Shown in pieces: positions 1 through 7,621 of a DNA stretch of 64,000 nt. Position 1 is the stretch's first letter. Every line of letters starts with the position of its first letter. A program made the translations under genes and the position numbers. This DNA comes from Actinoplanes teichomyceticus ATCC 31121 (GTDB lineage Bacteria > Actinomycetota > Actinomycetes > Mycobacteriales > Micromonosporaceae), in contig NZ_CP023865.1 of the NCBI RefSeq assembly GCF_003711105.1, positions 3,249,001 to 3,313,000 of the forward strand. Reading direction: 5' to 3'. The notes under the pieces were generated by a model. That model saw only the letters and a list, made by a program, of their open reading frames with translations. It was not told the origin of the DNA and made no database searches.

Positions 1-215
1 CGGTGGCCTGCATCGGCGACATGCCGAACGACCTGCCGATGCTGTCGTACGCGGGAGTCGCGGCGGCGGTGCGCAACGCGCATCCGGCGGTGCTGGCCGC
101 CGCCGACATCGTCACGGCGGGCAACGACGAGGACGGCGTGGCGCACCTGCTGGAGGCGATCGTCGCCGCGCGCGGCGTGGCGCCCTGCGGTCCCCTCGCC
201 GACCATGCCGGATAA
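1..215 (+). CDS. Cof-type HAD-superfamily phosphatase, C-terminal fragment
   Basis: This is the last ~70 residues of a protein whose start lies upstream of the window. It carries the GDMPNDLPML signature, the motif IV loop of Cof-type (class IIB) HAD phosphatases in which the acidic residues hold the catalytic Mg2+. The following stretch, with alternating Ala/Val and a DIVTAGNDEDGVAHLL segment, is the usual C-terminal end of such enzymes. Family members dephosphorylate small phosphorylated metabolites such as sugar phosphates and nucleotides in the cytoplasm; the substrate cannot be told from this fragment. It lies about 110 bases upstream of a deaminase gene on the same strand, so it may belong to the purine-type operon that follows, but no overlap shows coupling. 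Confidence 0.8.
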   Translation, partial: VACIGDMPNDLPMLSYAGVAAAVRNAHPAVLAAADIVTAGNDEDGVAHLLEAIVAARGVAPCGPLADHAG

Positions 216-328
216 CCGTACCGATAATGGGAATTCTGCTGGGAGCGGTGTCCCGTCTCCGGCCGCGGCGCGGCAGCCGGACCGCCGACGCGGTGAGTGC
301 CGGGTGGGTGTCGAAGGAGAGGAGCCGC

Positions 329-1324
329 ATGACGGACCGGGTGAGCACTGCGGAGATTCCCAAGGCGGAGATGCATGTACACCTGGAAGGCACGGTGCGT
401 CCCGCCACGCTGCTGGCCATCGCCCGCCGTAACGACGTGGCGCTGCCCGCCGACACGGTGGCCGGCCTGGAGCGGCTCTACCGGTTCACCGACCTGCAGC
501 ACTTCATCCAAACCTGGATCATGACGACCAACTGTCTGCGTACCGGTGCGGACTTCCGCCGGATCACGCTGGCCTACGTGGAGGAGATCGCGCGGCAGGG
601 CGCCGTGTATCTCGAGGCGATCTTCTCGCCGGCCGAGCGGGTGCAGCGTGGCGTCGACTGGGACGAGATCTTCGCCGGGTACTGCGACGCGGCCGCCGAG
701 GCCGGCGAGCGTCACGGCGTCACGGTGGTCCTGGCGCCGGACCTCTACCGGGGCATCGACGTGCGGCTGGCCGAGGAGTGCGCGCGGGTGGCCGGCCGGT
801 ACCGCGACCGCGGCATCACCGGTCTGGGCATCGGTGGCCGGCCGGAGGCCATGCCACTGTCCGCCTACGACCGCGCGCTGCGGATCGCCGCGGACCAGGG
901 GCTGGCCTTCCTGCCGCACGGCGGGGAGGGCTGCGACCCGGAGTCGGTGCGCGAACTGCTGCCGTACGCGCCGGCGCGCATCCGGCACGGCATCGGCGCG
1001 TGGCGTGACGAGGAGCTCATGGCCGAGCTGGCCGAGCGGCGGATCGTGCTGGACGTGTGCCCCACCTCGAACCTGCGTACCGGTGCGGTGCGTGACCTGG
1101 CCGAGCATCCGCTGCCCCGGCTGCGCGCCGCCGGTGTGCGATGCACGGTCAGCACCGACGATCCGGCGATGTTCCACACCGACCTGACGACCGAGTACCG
1201 CGTGGCGGCCGGCCTGGGCGTCAGCGCGACCGACATCTGGGCGGCGGTCGTGGCCGGCGCCACCGCGCCGGAACCGATCCGGACGCGCCTGGCCGCCCGA
1301 GTGGAGAGCTCACATGCGCTTTGA
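329..1324 (+). CDS. Adenosine deaminase family protein
   Basis: The product is 331 residues, normal for a bacterial adenosine/aminodeoxyfutalosine deaminase. Visible family motifs are the N-terminal zinc pair HVHLEGT (His16 and His18), HGGE (catalytic Glu), RIRHGIGA (His ligand), CPTSN and STDDP (Asp pair). The usual GDE segment before HGGE is replaced by GGRPEA, so the substrate may not be plain adenosine. The family hydrolyses the 6-amino group of adenine-type nucleosides. I chose the ATG at 329 because GAAGGAGAGGAG lies just upstream; an earlier in-frame ATG at 227 would add a basic, unstructured extension. The stop overlaps the start of the GuaB1 gene by 11 bases, indicating translational coupling. 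Role inferred: nucleoside processing linked to the neighbouring biosynthetic cluster, or salvage. Confidence 0.85.
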   Translation: MTDRVSTAEIPKAEMHVHLEGTVRPATLLAIARRNDVALPADTVAGLERLYRFTDLQHFIQTWIMTTNCLRTGADFRRITLAYVEEIARQGAVYLEAIFSPAERVQRGVDWDEIFAGYCDAAAEAGERHGVTVVLAPDLYRGIDVRLAEECARVAGRYRDRGITGLGIGGRPEAMPLSAYDRALRIAADQGLAFLPHGGEGCDPESVRELLPYAPARIRHGIGAWRDEELMAELAERRIVLDVCPTSNLRTGAVRDLAEHPLPRLRAAGVRCTVSTDDPAMFHTDLTTEYRVAAGLGVSATDIWAAVVAGATAPEPIRTRLAARVESSHAL

Positions 1325-2744
1325 GGGCCGAGTGCCACCTCACGAACTCACCTACGCCGACGTCTTCATCCGGCCGGCACGCTCGGCGGTGGCATCCCGC
1401 CACGAGGTGGATCTGACGACCGGCGACCGCAGCGGTACGACCGTCCCGGTGATCGCCGCGAACATGACCTCGGTGTCCGGCCGCCGGATGGCCGAGACGC
1501 TGGCCCGCCGCGGCGCGTTGGCGGTACTCCCGCAGGACCTGCCGCCCGGCACCGCGGCCGAGGCGGTGGCCTGGGTCAAGAGCCGGCATCCCCGGTACGA
1601 GACGCCGGTCGTCGTGCCGGTGGACACCGCGCCCGAGGCGGCCGCGGGGTCGATGGAGCGCCGCGCGCACCGCTGCGCGGTGGTGGTCGACGGGGACACC
1701 CCGGTCGGCGTGCTCACCGAGGAGGCCGCGCGTGCCGGCCGGGCCGCCCGGAGCGTCGCGGAGCTGATGGACCGTGACCCCCTCACTCTCGCCGACGGAA
1801 CGGATCCGCTGGCCGGGTACGAGGCGCTGCACGCGGCGCAGCGGCAGGTGGCCCTCGTGCTCGCCGCGGACGGTTCGCTGACCGGGATTCTCACCCCGGC
1901 CGGCGCCGTCCGGGCGAGCATCTACCGGCCGGCGCTGGACGCCGGCGGGCGGCTACGGGTGGCCGCCGCGCTCGGCGTCAACGGCGATCTGGAGATCGCC
2001 GTCAAGCAGCTCGTCTCGGCCGGCGTCGACCTGCTGGTGCTCGACACCGCGCACGGTCATCAGGACCGGGTGATCGCGGCGATGCGGACCCTTCGCGAGC
2101 TGGCGCCGGACATCCCGCTGGCGGCGGGCAACGTGGTCACCGCCGCCGGGGTCGCGGACCTGGTGCGCTCGGGCGCCGACATCGTCAAGGTCGGGGTCGG
2201 TCCGGGGGCGATGTGCACCACCCGGATGATGACCGGGGTGGGCCGGCCGCAGTTCAGCGCGGTGCTGGAATGCGCGGCGCAGGCCGGCGAGCTCGGCGCG
2301 ACCGTGTGGGCCGACGGCGGCTGCCGGCACCCGCGCGACGTGGTGCTGGCCCTCGCGGCCGGCGCCTCCGCGGTGATGGTGGGCTCGCTGCTGGCCGGAA
2401 CGCACGAGTCGCCCGGCCCAGCCCGCCGCGACGAGCACGGCCGGTTGTACAAGGACCACTTCGGAATGGCCTCGCGGCGGGCGGTGACGGCCCGCACGGC
2501 CGGCGAGCCGGCCCTGGTGCGAGCGCGTAAGGCGTTCTTCGAGGAGGGCGTGTCCGGCGGCCGGCGCTACCTGGACCCGGCCCGGCCGGGCGCCGAGGAT
2601 CTGCTGGACGTCATCACGTCCGGCATCCGCTCGGCATGCGCCTACGTGGGGGCGCGGACGCTGCCGGAGTTCCGGGAGAACGTGGTGCTGGGCGTGCAGA
2701 GTCCGGCCGGCTTCGCGGAGGGTGAACCGCTCCGGGCGGTCTAG
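1314..2744 (+). CDS. guaB1: GuaB1-type IMP dehydrogenase-related protein (probable GMP reductase)
   Basis: The product is 476 residues, matching the actinobacterial GuaB1 family. The TIM barrel is interrupted by a CBS-pair region at about residues 95-205. The catalytic loop is GAMCTTRMMTGVG, containing the Cys that attacks purine C2 in IMPDH and GMP reductase. Nucleotide-binding motifs GNVVTAAG and WADGGCRHPRD are also present. Mycobacterial GuaB1 is known to work as a GMP reductase (GMP to IMP, NADPH), so that is the best guess; IMPDH activity is less likely. Its ATG lies inside the 3' end of the deaminase gene. With the deaminase and two HAD phosphatases it forms a purine-interconversion set beside an NRPS/PKS cluster. 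A self-resistance role for a purine-targeting product is an alternative. Confidence 0.85.
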   Translation: MRFEGRVPPHELTYADVFIRPARSAVASRHEVDLTTGDRSGTTVPVIAANMTSVSGRRMAETLARRGALAVLPQDLPPGTAAEAVAWVKSRHPRYETPVVVPVDTAPEAAAGSMERRAHRCAVVVDGDTPVGVLTEEAARAGRAARSVAELMDRDPLTLADGTDPLAGYEALHAAQRQVALVLAADGSLTGILTPAGAVRASIYRPALDAGGRLRVAAALGVNGDLEIAVKQLVSAGVDLLVLDTAHGHQDRVIAAMRTLRELAPDIPLAAGNVVTAAGVADLVRSGADIVKVGVGPGAMCTTRMMTGVGRPQFSAVLECAAQAGELGATVWADGGCRHPRDVVLALAAGASAVMVGSLLAGTHESPGPARRDEHGRLYKDHFGMASRRAVTARTAGEPALVRARKAFFEEGVSGGRRYLDPARPGAEDLLDVITSGIRSACAYVGARTLPEFRENVVLGVQSPAGFAEGEPLRAV

Positions 2745-2797
2745 TCCACCGTGGTTACATGACAGGATCGTCCAGCACCCCCACTCCAGGAGAACGT

Positions 2798-3532
2798 GTG
2801 AACGTGACGCCGACCATCGACCACATCGTCTGGGACTGGAACGGCACGATCTTCGGTGACAGCCGCGCCCTGATCGATGCGACGATCGACGCCTTCGCGG
2901 CCTGTGGCATGGCGCCCATCACCCGCGCCGACTACCAGCGCCACCACATGCAACCGATCACCGAGTTCTACAACCGGCTGGTCGGCCGGCGCCTCACCGA
3001 CCGGGAACAGGCCGACCTCGATCGCAGCTTCCACGAGGCGTACGCCCGGCACCGCGCCCGGGTCACGCTGACCGGTGACGCCGCGGAAGCCCTGGAGCTC
3101 TGGGCCGGCACCGGCAAAACCCAGTCACTGCTGTCGATGTACCCGCACGAGCGCCTGCTGCCCCTGGTGCACGAGGCCGGCATCGCGCATCACTTCACCC
3201 GGATCGACGGCACGGACGGCATCGAGATCGTCCGCAAGGCCCCGCACCTGCGCCGGCATCTGGAGCACCTGGGCCTGCCGGCGGAGCGGGTGCTGATCGT
3301 GGGCGACAGCGTGGACGACTGCGTGGCCGCGCGGGAATGCGGCGTGCACTGCGTCGTCTACCACGCGGGCGAGGACGCGCTGCACGCCCGGGAACACTTC
3401 GCCGAGCTCGACGTACCGATCGTGCCCAGCCTGCGCGAGGTCCTCGACCGCCTGTCGCACGACGGCGACCTGCTGGCCGTGCGGGCGCTCAGCCCCGAGA
3501 CGCCGGTCGTCGCCGCGGTGCCGGGCGAGTGA
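2798..3532 (+). CDS. HAD-family phosphatase (phosphoglycolate-phosphatase-like)
   Basis: The product is 244 residues with HAD motif I DWNGTI (nucleophile and acid/base Asp, with Trp and Asn in between), motif II around SLLSMY, a motif III Lys and motif IV GDSVDDCVAA. The helical cap between motifs I and II is of the C1 type, so the substrate should be a small phosphomonoester. I chose GTG at 2798 because CCAGGAG sits 6 bases upstream; an ATG at 2759 lacks a ribosome site. It follows guaB1 after 53 bases on the same strand and is closed by a strong hairpin, so it is the last gene of the purine-type operon. It could remove a 5'-phosphate from a nucleotide intermediate; this is inference. Confidence 0.8.
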   Translation: MNVTPTIDHIVWDWNGTIFGDSRALIDATIDAFAACGMAPITRADYQRHHMQPITEFYNRLVGRRLTDREQADLDRSFHEAYARHRARVTLTGDAAEALELWAGTGKTQSLLSMYPHERLLPLVHEAGIAHHFTRIDGTDGIEIVRKAPHLRRHLEHLGLPAERVLIVGDSVDDCVAARECGVHCVVYHAGEDALHAREHFAELDVPIVPSLREVLDRLSHDGDLLAVRALSPETPVVAAVPGE

Positions 3533-3535
3533 CCG

Positions 3536-3573
3536 CGACGTGATCCGTGGTGCGCACACCGCGGATCACGTCG
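3536..3573. terminator. Bidirectional hairpin between convergent operons
   Basis: A perfect 12-base inverted repeat (CGACGTGATCCG at 3536-3547 and its complement at 3562-3573) encloses a loop that can itself fold (GGTG/CACC). It lies between the stop of the HAD gene and the stop of the convergent monooxygenase gene, whose last codons it overlaps. Confidence 0.75.
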
Positions 3574-4585
3574 CCGAGCCGGTGATCCGGGCGGTCACCG
3601 CCGGCACGACTTCGGTCGCGAAGGCGGTGACCGCCTCGACCGCCGCCGGATGACTGAACCCGGGCAGCCGGCCCCACAGGCACAGATGGTCGAACGGCAC
3701 CTGCCGGTGCAGGTCCACGATGCGGTCGGCGACCGTGGCCGGGGAGCCGACCAGCACCGCGTCGCGGGCGACGGTCTCCGGTCCCGGTACCGGTGGCACC
3801 GCGGCGCCCGCCGGCAGCTGGTGCGTCGCGAAGCCGTGGTCCAGCGCGGCAATCGCCGGAGCGGCCTCCCGCCAGGCCGTGGCGTCGTCCCGGGCGACGT
3901 GCACGGTGGCGCCGAGGACCAGCGGCACGTGCCCGGTGCGCCCGGCGTCCGCCAGAGCCTCGCGCCACCTGGCGTACCGCTCGGTGACGCCGGCGCCGCC
4001 GTACAGCAGCAAACCGTCGGCGATCCGCGCCGCCCGGTCGAACGCGGGCCCGCTGAAGGCGCCGACGTAGATCGGGACGCGCCGGCCCGGGACCGGCGTG
4101 AAGGGCCCGTCCGGCAGCGTCCAGCGGCGGCCCGCGAAGCCGGTACGACCGGTCTGCCACACCTGCCGGCAGATGGCGACCGCCTCTTCCAGACGGGACG
4201 GCCGCTGCCGTGCCGGCACGCCGAACAGCTCGTTCTCCCGGTCCACGTAACCCTGCACCAGGGTGAGCGTCAGCCGGCCGCCGGAGACGAGGTCCGCGAC
4301 GGCGACGTCCTCGGCCAGCCGCAGCGGATGGTGCAGCGGCGCCACGACGGCGTTCGTACCGATGCCGATATGCCTGGTCCGGGCGGCCACCGCGGCGGCC
4401 ATGACCAGCGGCGAGGGCAGAAAGCCGTCGATCGCGCCGTGGTGCTCCGGCAGCCACACGGTGGCGTAGCCGAGGGTCTCCGCCAGCACGATCTCGTCGA
4501 GACACTCGGCGTAGTAGGCGGCGTCGGTGATCCCGGGCAGCGGGCGCCGGAAGTCGTGGACGACCCCGAAGGTCGGCGCGGTCAT
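3566..4585 (-). CDS. LLM-class flavin-dependent oxidoreductase
   Basis: The product is 339 residues with the bacterial luciferase-like (LLM) TIM-barrel pattern: TVWLPEHHGAIDGFLPSPLVMAAAVA, then RTRHIGIGTNAVVAPLHHPLRLAEDVAVADLVSGGRL split over two strands, and the PIYVGAFSG segment. These enzymes use FMNH2 or F420 with oxygen for hydroxylation, epoxidation or cleavage. Its ATG overlaps the stop of the upstream fusion gene by four bases (ATGA on the minus strand), so the two are co-translated. Group members in biosynthetic clusters often act on carrier-bound or free intermediates. I infer a tailoring oxygenase; cofactor choice (FMN or F420) cannot be read from the sequence. Confidence 0.85.
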   Translation of the reverse strand: MTAPTFGVVHDFRRPLPGITDAAYYAECLDEIVLAETLGYATVWLPEHHGAIDGFLPSPLVMAAAVAARTRHIGIGTNAVVAPLHHPLRLAEDVAVADLVSGGRLTLTLVQGYVDRENELFGVPARQRPSRLEEAVAICRQVWQTGRTGFAGRRWTLPDGPFTPVPGRRVPIYVGAFSGPAFDRAARIADGLLLYGGAGVTERYARWREALADAGRTGHVPLVLGATVHVARDDATAWREAAPAIAALDHGFATHQLPAGAAVPPVPGPETVARDAVLVGSPATVADRIVDLHRQVPFDHLCLWGRLPGFSHPAAVEAVTAFATEVVPAVTARITGSAT

Positions 4586-6111
4586 CGCGGCGACCCGTCG
4601 TCGTGATGGTCGGCCGGTGTCCACGAGGGGGTCGACACCGCCCACAACCGCATGCCGTCCGGCCCCGCGCGGAAGCCGTGCCGGACGCCGGGTGGCACGA
4701 CCACCACCTGACCGGCGGTCACGCTCGACTCCGTGCCGTCCAGCAGCACGCGCCCGGAGCCCGCCGCGACGATGAACGTCTCCTCGGTGGTCTCGTGCCG
4801 GTGCACCGGTATCCGGCCGTCCGGGCGCAGCGTGGAATGCGCGAGGCTGTGCCGCCGCTGCGAGCCGGGCAGGTGTGCGCCCACGACCTCGCGCAGCTCG
4901 TGGCCGCCGTCGGCCGGGCCGATCGGCGCGAGGTCGGCCGGATCGACCACGGTGGCCGGACGGTCGCGTACCTCGGTCAGCATCAGCTCGGCGAGCACCC
5001 GCTGCTCCCGGTCGGGGAAGGGCACCAATCCGCTGGCGGCGGTCTGCCACGTGCCGTCGAGCAGCCAGCGGCAGCCGAACATCATCAGGCCGTTGAACGG
5101 GTCCCACAGGTCGTCGCCGAGCGAACCGTGCGGGTAGGCGAGGTTCAACGGGCTCGCGTCGCCCAGCACGAACAGGTGCGACCCGTCCGGCCGGGTGAAG
5201 CCCGCGACGCCCGGCCGCTGCTGCCGGCACGGCCACCGGTGCAGATGGTCGAGGTCGAACTCGGTGGGCGCGTGGCCGGCGTTGATCAGGATCGCCCCGT
5301 CCGGCAGCCGGTCCATGACGGCCGCGTCCAGGGTGCCGTCCCGGCCGGACGCGGTGACGACCACCTCGGCCCGGGCAGCCGCGGTCGTCGCGTGCGGCGC
5401 CGTCGCGCAGCCGTGCAGGCGGGCCTCGACCAGGCGCAGCGGGTCCGGGTCGGCCACGGTCACGATGGCGCCCAGCGCGCGGGCCTGGGTCGCCACGCCT
5501 TTGCCGACGTTGCCGTATCCGAGCACCAGCACCCGGCGGCCGAGCAGACCGATCCCGGTGAGTGCGGAGAACGCCGTCCAGAGCGCGTCGGCGACGTGGA
5601 AGCGGTGCTCGACGAGCTGCTTGAGGGGGATGTCGTTCCAGTTCAGCACCGGCATGGGCAGTGGCGCCACGGCGGACAGACGATGGATGCCGGTGGTGGT
5701 GGACTCCATCGCGGCGCGGGGCGGGCAGCCGCGCCGCACCAGTTCGGCGATGAGCTCACCGCCCATCTCGGTGACCAGGTCGGGACGCCAGGCGACCGCC
5801 TCGTCGAGCGCGGCGCGCCGGTCCGCCGGTTTCGGCCCGCTGCTGAGCACCCGGGCGCCGCGCCCGCGCAGCTGATCCACCACGGCCGGATCGGCGGTCC
5901 CCGGGTCGCAGCTGCCGATCAGCAGCTCGGCGCCGGTCGACATCAGCCAGTCGAACAGCGGCATCATGTTCGGCACCAGGTGCAGCCAGCAGGCGAGCCG
6001 GCGGCCGGGATAGCGCAGCCCGGCCAGGTCGCCGGCCACCCGATGACTCACCGGCAGGGACCGGCGCAGCCACGGGTCACCCGGCACGTCCCGTTCGGTC
6101 AGATGCTCCAT
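4582..6111 (-). CDS. S-adenosylhomocysteine hydrolase-like / cupin fusion protein
   Basis: The product is 509 residues. Residues 1-390 follow the SAHH fold: substrate-domain CWLHLVPNMMPLF (His44, equal to human His55), MESTTTGIHRL, NWNDIPLKQLVEH (Lys164, equal to Lys186), then the NAD-binding GYGNVGKG (198-205) and INAGHAPTEFD. Residues about 410-500 are a cupin: HRHETTEETFIV, GSGRVLLDG and VVVPPGVRHGF supply the metal ligands. Normal SAHH residues Asp131, Glu156 and Asp190 align with Met, Ser and Glu here, and the adenine-contacting Thr/Glu after His55 are also changed. It is therefore unlikely to be a housekeeping SAHH. I infer an NAD-dependent enzyme on an adenosyl- or thioether-like substrate, fused to a small-molecule-binding cupin. 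It is co-operonic with an MFS exporter and a flavin monooxygenase. Confidence 0.8.
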   Translation of the reverse strand: MEHLTERDVPGDPWLRRSLPVSHRVAGDLAGLRYPGRRLACWLHLVPNMMPLFDWLMSTGAELLIGSCDPGTADPAVVDQLRGRGARVLSSGPKPADRRAALDEAVAWRPDLVTEMGGELIAELVRRGCPPRAAMESTTTGIHRLSAVAPLPMPVLNWNDIPLKQLVEHRFHVADALWTAFSALTGIGLLGRRVLVLGYGNVGKGVATQARALGAIVTVADPDPLRLVEARLHGCATAPHATTAAARAEVVVTASGRDGTLDAAVMDRLPDGAILINAGHAPTEFDLDHLHRWPCRQQRPGVAGFTRPDGSHLFVLGDASPLNLAYPHGSLGDDLWDPFNGLMMFGCRWLLDGTWQTAASGLVPFPDREQRVLAELMLTEVRDRPATVVDPADLAPIGPADGGHELREVVGAHLPGSQRRHSLAHSTLRPDGRIPVHRHETTEETFIVAAGSGRVLLDGTESSVTAGQVVVVPPGVRHGFRAGPDGMRLWAVSTPSWTPADHHDDGSPR

Positions 6112-6144
6112 GCACGGTCCCCTCGCTGTGTCGGATACCCGCCG

Positions 6145-7362
6145 CTACGGCGAGTCGGCTCCCTCGACCGCCATCGCACGCGCCGGCATGTTGTCGGCCG
6201 GACGGCGCAGCGCGAGGAAGAGTGTGGTGAGAAACGCGGCCGTGCTGCCCGCGGCGCCCAGCGCGAAGGCGGTGGTCAGTCCGGTGTGCGGCAGCACCGC
6301 CCCGACCAGGGCCGAACCGCAGGCGCTGCCGCCCAGGAAGACCGCGGTGATCCAGGCGAACGCCTCGGTCACCGTGCCGGTCGGCACCACCCTGCCGACC
6401 AGGACGAAGCAGCAGGTCAGCACGGGCGCGAGCCCGAGGCCGGCGATGCCCATCAGGACCAGCTGCAGATTCGGGCCGGGCACCAGCACGAGCGGCCACG
6501 TGGCGACGGCCATGATCAGCGAGATGACGAGCAGGCGGCGCAGCGGGTCACCGGTCCACTGCCGAGCCCCGTACGCCAGACCACCGACCAGGCTCCCGAC
6601 CGAGAATGCCGCCAGCTGCAGGCCGGCCAGTCCGTCCCGGCCGAGCATCTCGGCGTAGGCCACGGTGGCCACGTTGAGCACACCGACCAGGCTGCCCAGG
6701 AACACCATGGTGACCAGCAGCACGACCAGCGTCCTGGAGCGCAGCGCTCCGGCCCAGTCCGGCACCCGTTCGGCGCCGCGCCAGGACCGCACCGGCGGCA
6801 ACGCCACGAACGCCAGGGTGCCGACCACCGCGATGCCGCCGATGACCAGTACGGCGGTGGCCGGGTCCACGGCGCCGTACAGCAGCACGACCAGCACCGG
6901 GCCGGAGACGAAGAGGATGTTCTGCAGCGCCGAGTCGAGCGCGTAGGCCACCTCGACCGTGGACTCGTCCGGCAACACGCTCGGCCACACGCTGCGCAGC
7001 GCCGGTTCCAGCGGCGGCATGAAGAAGCCGGCGAGCCCGACGCCCAGGAGCACGATCGGGGTGTGCCGCACGCCGAACCCGGCCAGCAGCGCGAATCCCA
7101 GCCCGGAGATGAGCGCGGCAACCGGCAGCGGCACCTTCTGCCCGCGCTTGTCGATGAGCCGGGCCAGCACCGGGGCCCCGACGGCGGAGCAGGCGGCGTA
7201 CAGCGCCGTGATCGCGCCGAGGCGGCCGTAGGCGACGTCGTGCGCCCGCAGGAACAGCACGATCGCGAGCGAGCCCATGCCGGCCGGGAGGCGGCCGAGG
7301 AAGTTCCAGATGAGCAGCGATGATGCGTACCTTTGGCGGAGGCAGAAAAGGTATTTGCGCAT
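6145..7362 (-). CDS. MFS transporter
   Basis: The product is 405 residues with about 12 hydrophobic segments and a central cytoplasmic loop (RSWRGAERVPDWAGALRSR). The ARLIDKRGQK loop after the second segment matches the MFS motif A position. I chose ATG at 7362, which has GAAGGA nine bases upstream; ATG 7368 would place that site too close. It ends 33 bases before the SAHH-cupin gene and is probably the first gene of that minus-strand operon. It is a proton-driven exporter by family; in this setting, export of the cluster product or a toxic intermediate is the likely job. A second exporter closes the NRPS operon at 23.8 kb. Confidence 0.8.
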   Translation of the reverse strand: MRKYLFCLRQRYASSLLIWNFLGRLPAGMGSLAIVLFLRAHDVAYGRLGAITALYAACSAVGAPVLARLIDKRGQKVPLPVAALISGLGFALLAGFGVRHTPIVLLGVGLAGFFMPPLEPALRSVWPSVLPDESTVEVAYALDSALQNILFVSGPVLVVLLYGAVDPATAVLVIGGIAVVGTLAFVALPPVRSWRGAERVPDWAGALRSRTLVVLLVTMVFLGSLVGVLNVATVAYAEMLGRDGLAGLQLAAFSVGSLVGGLAYGARQWTGDPLRRLLVISLIMAVATWPLVLVPGPNLQLVLMGIAGLGLAPVLTCCFVLVGRVVPTGTVTEAFAWITAVFLGGSACGSALVGAVLPHTGLTTAFALGAAGSTAAFLTTLFLALRRPADNMPARAMAVEGADSP

Positions 7363-7621
7363 CAACATCCATCCTTCGGGTGACCGAGTCGGCGCGCCGG
7401 CAGCCGAAGCGCCATCTTCGCAGTACGCCACAAACGTGGGCAAGCCGCCGTAGCTAGACATCGATCAAGTCGCATGACAGGCTATCCCACGGTTCCGTCG
7501 CCGCCGCGGGATGTGCGGCGCTGCCCCCGGACGGCTTCCTGCTCGGGTCTCGCCGAGGCGGTCCGGTGTGGACCCGGCGGCGAAAGCGGAACACATGGCG
7601 TCAACCGATCGAGGAGCGCGA

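Noticed and set aside
4582..6111. Calling the fusion protein a housekeeping adenosylhomocysteinase
   Set aside because: Several substrate and catalytic residues are replaced and a cupin is attached; there is also no methyltransferase in the cluster to require SAH removal.
4603..7323. A 906-codon plus-strand frame opposite the SAHH-cupin and MFS genes
   Set aside because: Low-complexity His/Gln/Arg translation; the minus-strand proteins have clear motifs and coupled starts.
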